NCBI GenBank assembly: GCA_025459425.1
Contig: JALOQF010000048.1
Coordinates: forward strand, 1-33,980
Source: Myxococcaceae bacterium
GTDB taxonomy: Bacteria; Myxococcota; Myxococcia; Myxococcales; Myxococcaceae
DNA length: 33,980 bases
Reading direction: 5' to 3'
In this document: positions 29,519-33,980 of the stretch, piece by piece
Layout: each line of letters starts with the position of its first letter
Position numbering within the stretch: position 1 is the stretch's first letter
The notes under the pieces: model-generated
The model's database searches: none
Seen by the model: the letters and a program-made list of their open reading frames with translations, nothing else
Told to the model about the DNA's origin: nothing
Made by a program: the position numbers and the translations under genes

Positions 29519-31177
29519 ATGCAGCTCGTCGGCCGCAGAGACCTGCTGGTGTCCTTCCTCGGCGTCGCGGCGGCGACGGCGGCCTGTCGCCGCGACGGGC
29601 GCCAGCGTCGCGAGGTGCCGACGCGCTTCGTCGATGGCGTGCACGAGGTGGGGCACCGGCTGCGGGAAGCGCCTCCACCGCTCGCGACGGTGGACGAGCG
29701 GGTCGTCGAGTGCCTCGTCGTGGGCGGTGGCGCGGCGGGGTTGTCGGCGGCCTGGCGGCTCCGCGGCGCGGGCGTGTCCGACCTGCTGGTCGTCGAGGTC
29801 GACGACGTCGAAGGTGGCACGGCGCGCTCGGGGCAGAACGCCGTCTCGCGCTTCCCATGGGGCGCCCACTACCTGCCGGCGCCGCTGTCGGCGAAGGGGC
29901 CGGTGCCGAAGCTGCTGAGCGAGCTCGGCGTGCTGACGGGCCTCGACGACGAGGGCGCGCCGGTGTTCGCGGAAGAGGCGCTCATTCACGAGCCGGAGGA
30001 GCGCGTGTACTACCGGGGCCACTGGTACGAGGGCCTCTACCTGCGCGCCGGGGCTTCGGCCGACGACCTGGCTCAGCTCAGGCGCTTCGAGGCGATGATG
30101 GAAGGCTTCGCCGCCGCGCGCGACGCGAAGGGGCGCAAGGCCTTCGCGGTGCCGCTCGAGCTGGGGAGCGACGACGACGAGTGGACGTCGCTCGACCGCC
30201 TCTCGATGGCGTCGTGGCTCGAGCAGCAGGGCTTCACCTCGCCGCGGCTCAAGTGGCTCGTCGACTACGCGTGCCGCGACGATTACGGCGCCACCGCCCA
30301 GGACACGTCGGCGTGGGCTGGCCTCTGGTACTTCTGTGCACGGCAGAGCGGCGCCGAGAAGAACGAGGGGTTCTTGAGCTGGCCCGAGGGCAACGGCCGG
30401 CTCGTTCGGCAGCTCGCGAGCGGCTTGAGCGCCCAGCAGGTGCGGCGACGCACCCTCGTGCACACGCTCGAGCCGGTGCCCGGCTCGACGGACTGGACCG
30501 CGCACGCGCTCGACGCAGCGACGATGGCGCCGGTCCGGCTACGCGCGCGGCAGGTGGTGCTGGCCACGCCCCGCTTCGTCGCGGCCCGGCTGCTGGCGCC
30601 CTGGCGAACGGCGCGGCCATCGTTCCTCGACGCCTTCGTCACCGGGCCGTGGACGGTGGCGAACCTGACGCTCTCGCAGCGGCCGAAGAGCCGTGGCTTT
30701 CCGCTCGCATGGGACAACGTCGTGCACGAGAGCCGCTCGCTCGGGTACGTGGTGGCCACGCACCAGTCGCTCCAGGCGCGCACGACGGGGCCGACGGTGT
30801 TGACGTGGTACTACCCGCACGACGGGAGCGACACCGTCGCCGAGCGCAAGAAGCTGCTCGCCACGACGCCAGCCGAGTGGGCGCAGGTGGTACTCGGAGA
30901 CCTGGCTCCCGCGCACGTCGGCTTCGAGGCGATGGTCGAGTCCATCGAGGTGATGCGGTGGGGCCACGCGATGGTGCGGCCGGTGCCGGGCTTCCTGTGG
31001 GGCTCGGCGCGGCGCGAGGCCCAGGCGTCACTGGGGCCGTCGCTGCACTTCGCGCACTCGGACCTCGGCGGGCTGGCGCTCTTCGAAGAGGCCAACTGGC
31101 ACGGGGTTCGCGCGGCGGAGCAGGTGCTCGCGGGGCTGGGCCGGTCGGGCGCGTCGTGGCTCGACGCTGGAGGGTAG
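29519..31177 (+). CDS. Tat-exported FAD-dependent oxidoreductase (amine-oxidase-like), last gene of the ureide operon
   Basis: The 552-residue protein opens with a twin-arginine signal (G-R-R-D-L-L, R6-R7) and a hydrophobic core ending at C23 (A-T-A-A-C), so it may be a Tat lipoprotein. The FAD dinucleotide motif is V-V-G-G-G-A-A-G-L-S at about 67-76, followed by an E-V-D-D-V-E-G-G-T-A-R-S-G ribose/phosphate site. It has the general layout of flavin amine oxidases, with C-terminal W-x-W-G-x-A-M motifs and E-E-A-N-W-H-G-V. It starts 6 nt after allA, so it belongs to the operon. The substrate is unknown. Context invites a role in oxidising a purine breakdown intermediate, but this is not the flavin monooxygenase family of the known FAD urate hydroxylase HpxO. 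Confidence 0.85.
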   Translation: MQLVGRRDLLVSFLGVAAATAACRRDGRQRREVPTRFVDGVHEVGHRLREAPPPLATVDERVVECLVVGGGAAGLSAAWRLRGAGVSDLLVVEVDDVEGGTARSGQNAVSRFPWGAHYLPAPLSAKGPVPKLLSELGVLTGLDDEGAPVFAEEALIHEPEERVYYRGHWYEGLYLRAGASADDLAQLRRFEAMMEGFAAARDAKGRKAFAVPLELGSDDDEWTSLDRLSMASWLEQQGFTSPRLKWLVDYACRDDYGATAQDTSAWAGLWYFCARQSGAEKNEGFLSWPEGNGRLVRQLASGLSAQQVRRRTLVHTLEPVPGSTDWTAHALDAATMAPVRLRARQVVLATPRFVAARLLAPWRTARPSFLDAFVTGPWTVANLTLSQRPKSRGFPLAWDNVVHESRSLGYVVATHQSLQARTTGPTVLTWYYPHDGSDTVAERKKLLATTPAEWAQVVLGDLAPAHVGFEAMVESIEVMRWGHAMVRPVPGFLWGSARREAQASLGPSLHFAHSDLGGLALFEEANWHGVRAAEQVLAGLGRSGASWLDAGG

Positions 31178-31267
31178 CTGCCGGCCCGGAGCGCGAGCGG
31201 CTGACGCTGCACGAGGGGAGGTCTGCGCTCCGAATCGGTCGCTGTTTCAGGTGACCGGAGCCCAGCT

Positions 31268-31458
31268 TCGGTCGAGCTCGATGTGGCCATAGGTCACATT
31301 GGCCGAGCTCGATGTGGCCATAGGTCACATTCGGTCGAGCTCGATGTGGCCACAGGTCACATTCGACCGACCTCGATGTGGCCACAGGTCACATTCGGCC
31401 GAGCTCGATGTGGCCATAGGTCACATTCGGCCGAGCTCGATGTGGCCGTAGGTCACAT
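31268..31458. repeat. Six tandem 32-bp intergenic repeats
   Basis: Units lie at 31268-31299, 31300-31330 (one base short), 31331-31362, 31363-31394, 31395-31426 and 31427-31458. Each contains CGAGCTCG (one unit CGACCTCG) and TGTGGCC-N3-GGTCACA. The latter is an imperfect dyad able to form a 7-bp stem with one G-T pair. Variation is confined to a few positions. A 32-bp period cycles through all three frames, so it is not a coding repeat. It lies in the 373-bp gap between the FAD oxidoreductase and PrsW-like genes. Confidence 0.95.
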
Positions 31459-31550
31459 TCGGGGTCGCTGGGCTCGATGGGCAAGAGGGTTGCCCGTCGG
31501 CCTCGCGGGAAACGTGCGTCGGCGCGCAGCGCGTGGTGTACCTTCGTCGC

Positions 31551-32780
31551 GTGACGCCACAGGTCCCGTCGCCACCCGTCAACCCGGCTGCGCTCGACTC
31601 CGGGCGTCGCACCGCGGGCTGCCTCTTCTACGCGCTGGGTATGGTGGCCGGCGCCGGGCTGCTCTTCTTCACCTTCTTCGTGCCTGCCGTCGTTGGCGAC
31701 GACCCGGGCCGGGAGCTCGGCGGCATGTTCACCGGCGCGCTCCTCGCGCTGCCGGCGCTGTTCCTCTACGTGTGGATTCCGTGGATCGTCGACCGCTTCG
31801 ACCCGGAGCCCCTGTGGACGCTCCTCGGTGCGCTCGGCTGGGGCGCCATCGCCGCGTGCGGCTTCTCGGCGGTCATCAACTCGACCCTGGGCGCCATCGG
31901 CACGGAGCTCGGCGGGCCACAGGTGGGCAACTTCGTCTCGGCCTGCATCAGCGCGCCCATCTTCGAGGAGCTCTTCAAGGGCCTCGGCGTCGCCGGCATC
32001 GCCTGGTTTCTCAAGCGCGAGTTCGACGGGGTCGTCGACGGCATCATCTACGCAGCCTTCGTCGCGCTCGGCTTCGCGGGCGTCGAGAACGTCATCTATT
32101 ACGGGCGCGCCGCGATGCAGGACATGGGCGCGGCGGGTGACGCGAGCGCGCTGGCCGGCACCTTCTTCATGCGCGGCCTCATGACTCCGTGGATCCACCC
32201 GCTCTTCACGGCGATGACGGGGCTGGGCTTTGGGCTCGCGCGCGAGACGACCAAGGGCTCGGTGCGCTTCCTCGCGCCGCTCGGCGGCTACGTCGCGGCG
32301 GTGGTGCTGCACTCCATCTGGAACACCGCGGCCACCCTGTCCGGCATGCTGGTGCTGGTGATGCTGCCGCTGTGGTTCCTCTTCGTCACCGGCTTCTTCG
32401 TCATCGTCATCGTGCTGGTGCGACGCAAGGGGCGCATCATTCGCGACCACCTCAAGGACGAGGTCCTCACCGGGCACCTCACGCTCGCCGAGCTCGAGCT
32501 CGTCACCAGCGCGTTCTCGTGGTGGCAGGCGACGTTCACCTGGGGCGGCGCTCCAGCGCGTCGGTTCGTCGAAGCCGCCTCTCGCCTCGCCCTGTCGAAG
32601 TGGCACTCACGCCGGGCTGCGCAGGGCCACTCGCAGACCATCAGCGGTGCCTTCGTCGCGCCGCTGCGAAAGGAGCTCCAGCAGCGACGGGACGAGATGG
32701 CGCGCTCGCTGGGTCGTGCGCTGCCGCAGCCTGCCCCGTGGCGCCCGACGCCGGAGCAGCCCCGCCCGCCCTGGCTCTGA
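31551..32780 (+). CDS. PrsW-family intramembrane metalloprotease
   Basis: The product has about 409 residues from the GTG at 31551 (a GTG at 31533 is the alternative). It has eight or so membrane helices and the PrsW motifs: E139-E140-x-x-K143 (I-F-E-E-L-F-K-G), G-V-E179-N, H216-P-L-F-T-A-M-T-G and H254-S-I-W-N. These glutamates and histidines hold the catalytic zinc in the ABI/CAAX-protease-like superfamily. PrsW proteins cleave membrane proteins, for example anti-sigma factors, within the bilayer. The C-terminal ~115 residues are a basic cytoplasmic tail with a helical stretch and a Pro-rich end. No anti-sigma/sigma pair is adjacent, so the substrate is unknown. Confidence 0.9.
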   Translation: MTPQVPSPPVNPAALDSGRRTAGCLFYALGMVAGAGLLFFTFFVPAVVGDDPGRELGGMFTGALLALPALFLYVWIPWIVDRFDPEPLWTLLGALGWGAIAACGFSAVINSTLGAIGTELGGPQVGNFVSACISAPIFEELFKGLGVAGIAWFLKREFDGVVDGIIYAAFVALGFAGVENVIYYGRAAMQDMGAAGDASALAGTFFMRGLMTPWIHPLFTAMTGLGFGLARETTKGSVRFLAPLGGYVAAVVLHSIWNTAATLSGMLVLVMLPLWFLFVTGFFVIVIVLVRRKGRIIRDHLKDEVLTGHLTLAELELVTSAFSWWQATFTWGGAPARRFVEAASRLALSKWHSRRAAQGHSQTISGAFVAPLRKELQQRRDEMARSLGRALPQPAPWRPTPEQPRPPWL

Positions 32781-32839
32781 CTGCTCCGTTCGCCGTCCGC
32801 CGTGAATCCTTCCCGGCGCCGACAGGCTCGAAAGGCTCC

Positions 32840-33658
32840 ATGACGTACGTCGAAGACGTCGAGGCGAAGGACTTTGACCAGGCCGTGCTCGCGCGCAGTC
32901 GCGACGGCGTGGTGGTGGTCGACTTCTGGGCCGAGTGGTGCGCGCCCTGCCGCATGTTGGGCCCCACGCTGGAGCGCGAGGTGAATGCGCTGGGCGGGCG
33001 CGTGCGCCTGGCGAAGGTCGACGTCGACCGTACTCAGGAGCTCGCCGCGGCCTTCCAGGTGCAGGGTATTCCCGCGGTGAAGGCGTTCCGGAACGGCGCG
33101 GTGGTGGCCGAGTTCACCGGAGCGCGTGACATGGCCTTCGTGCGGCGCTGGTTGGGCGAACTGGCTCCCTCGCCGATGGCCGAGGCGCTCGAGCGCGCCA
33201 CGACGGTCGAGGCCCTCGAGCCGCTCCTCGACGACGCCGAGGTGGGCCACGCCGCGGCGCTGAAGCTCGCTGGTGTGCATCTCGCGGCCGGGCGCGCCGA
33301 AACAGCCGTCACCCTCGCCGCGCGGGTGCCTCAGGGCCACGCGCTCGCGGAGCGCGCCGCCTCGCTCGCCCAGCAGGCGCAACTCGCCCTCGCAGCCACC
33401 GCCTTTGGTGGTGAGGCCGCCATTCGCGCCGCGCTCACCACGAACGAAGCCGACGTCGAAGCGCGCTACGCACTCGGCTGTGCGCTCGCCGCGCGCGGGG
33501 AAGACGAGGGCGCGCTCGAGGCCTTCCTCGACGTCGTCACCCGGCGGAAGGCGAGGCGAGACGATGCCCGCAAGGCGATGGTCTCCCTGTTCGAGAAGCT
33601 CGGGAGCGCGCATGTGCTCACGCAGACCTGGCGACGTCGCCTTCAGGCGGTGCTCTGA
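32840..33658 (+). CDS. CnoX-like thioredoxin-TPR protein
   Basis: The 272-residue protein has an N-terminal thioredoxin domain (V-V-V-V-D-F-W-A-E-W-C-A-P-C) with active-site C34-A-P-C37 and the cis-proline G-I-P-A-V. From about 115 to the end it has TPR-like helices (L-E-P-L-L-D-D-A; A-R-Y-A-L-G-C-A-L-A-A-R-G-E-D-E-G-A-L). This layout is that of CnoX/YbbN, a chaperedoxin that protects proteins from oxidative damage and hands them to GroEL. E. coli CnoX has lost the redox pair; here both cysteines are present, so it may be redox active. The ATG at 32840 has an AAAGG site 5-6 nt upstream. It follows the protease gene by 59 bp on the same strand. Confidence 0.93.
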   Translation: MTYVEDVEAKDFDQAVLARSRDGVVVVDFWAEWCAPCRMLGPTLEREVNALGGRVRLAKVDVDRTQELAAAFQVQGIPAVKAFRNGAVVAEFTGARDMAFVRRWLGELAPSPMAEALERATTVEALEPLLDDAEVGHAAALKLAGVHLAAGRAETAVTLAARVPQGHALAERAASLAQQAQLALAATAFGGEAAIRAALTTNEADVEARYALGCALAARGEDEGALEAFLDVVTRRKARRDDARKAMVSLFEKLGSAHVLTQTWRRRLQAVL

Positions 33659-33726
33659 CGAGGCGACGCGAGCGCGGAGGTGCCTTTCGTTTGGCGCGGC
33701 TCCGCTCCGTCACCGCGACGGACAGT

Positions 33727-33980
33727 GACGACGGCTCCAGCGCGGCGCAAGGACGGAGCGCTCGACGGATGGGGCTCGAGGGGCCTGGCCTGCGTGGCTG
33801 GCTCGACGACGCCGATGGCTCCAGCGCGGCGCGGCGTGACTCACGCGCAAGGTGACGGCGCGCGCGACGGATGGGGCTCGATGGGCCTGGCCTGCGTGGC
33901 TGGCTCGACGACGCCGATGGCTCCATCGCCGCGCGGCGTGACTCACGCGCATGGACGGCGCGCGTGACGGATGGGGTTCG
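33727..33980. repeat. Tandem repeat of about 100 bp at the right edge
   Basis: One unit runs from 33764 to 33865 (102 bp), a second from 33866 to 33965 (100 bp), and a third begins at 33966 and leaves the window. A degenerate partial unit precedes them from 33727. The core G-C-C-T-G-G-C-C-T-G-C-G-T-G-G-C-T-G-G and the following CTCGACGACGCCGATGGCTC block are identical in both full units. The period changes from 102 to 100, breaking any frame, so coding is unlikely. The block fills the 322-bp region after the CnoX-like gene, in which no gene is seen. Confidence 0.85.

Noticed and set aside
31268-31458. CRISPR-like array
   Set aside because: The 32-bp units follow one another directly with no unique spacers, and no cas genes are present.
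31283-32140. Open frame across the 32-bp repeats into the protease gene
   Set aside because: The repeat period is not a multiple of three and the frame runs out of phase with the clear PrsW-family gene, so it is a by-product of high GC.

Overview
The window reads as chromosomal DNA of a high-GC myxobacterium (Myxococcota). Supporting signs are very G/C-rich third codon positions, many lipoproteins with Asp-Gly/Asp-Ala-Gly linkers, a protein ending in a MYXO-CTERM-type sorting signal, a Ser/Thr kinase with a C-terminal domain of the AgmX/PglI kind, and a carboxypeptidase-regulatory-domain/FecR pair. No rRNA, tRNA, CRISPR array or transposase was recognised.

Left part (1-6566): the tail of an unidentified gene, a zinc-ribbon/ankyrin protein, a small exported protein resembling a subtilisin prodomain, a Uma2-type nuclease, and a kexin-like S8 protease lipoprotein that has no prodomain of its own. 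Next comes a DoxX-like membrane protein translationally coupled to a short-chain dehydrogenase that is broken by an internal deletion. A divergent AraC regulator follows.

Middle part (6617-19680): a large MYXO-CTERM surface protein, a gene-poor stretch holding a decayed copy of the end of a haem-motif lipoprotein gene, a protein with a possible Cys-His-Asn transglutaminase/papain-like core, and the intact haem-motif lipoprotein. On the other strand lie phosphoglycerate mutase, a fatty-acid-hydroxylase/HTTM-like membrane pair (4-nt overlap), a lipoprotein, a CASTOR/POLLUX-type ion channel and another small lipoprotein.

Envelope cluster (19690-25335, minus strand): a beta-barrel-like protein with three carboxypeptidase-regulatory-like domains overlaps a FecR-domain lipoprotein by 4 nt. 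A transmembrane Ser/Thr kinase follows, carrying a degenerate kinase-lobe segment in front of its catalytic domain. Together they look like an envelope-spanning sensing or assembly module.

Right part (25695-33980): a Kelch-repeat exported protein, a 16-bp parS centromere site, and a tight ureide (purine breakdown) operon of allantoicase-OHCU decarboxylase fusion, 5-hydroxyisourate hydrolase, ureidoglycolate lyase and a Tat-exported FAD oxidoreductase. After it come six tandem 32-bp intergenic repeats, a PrsW-family protease, a CnoX-like thioredoxin-TPR protein, and a ~100-bp tandem repeat running off the right edge.

The most notable items are the parS site, the 32-bp hairpin array, the haem-gene ghost, the split prodomain/protease arrangement, the ureide operon with its missing uricase step, and the kinase/FecR/barrel cluster. 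All functional calls come from reading motifs by eye; no database search was run.
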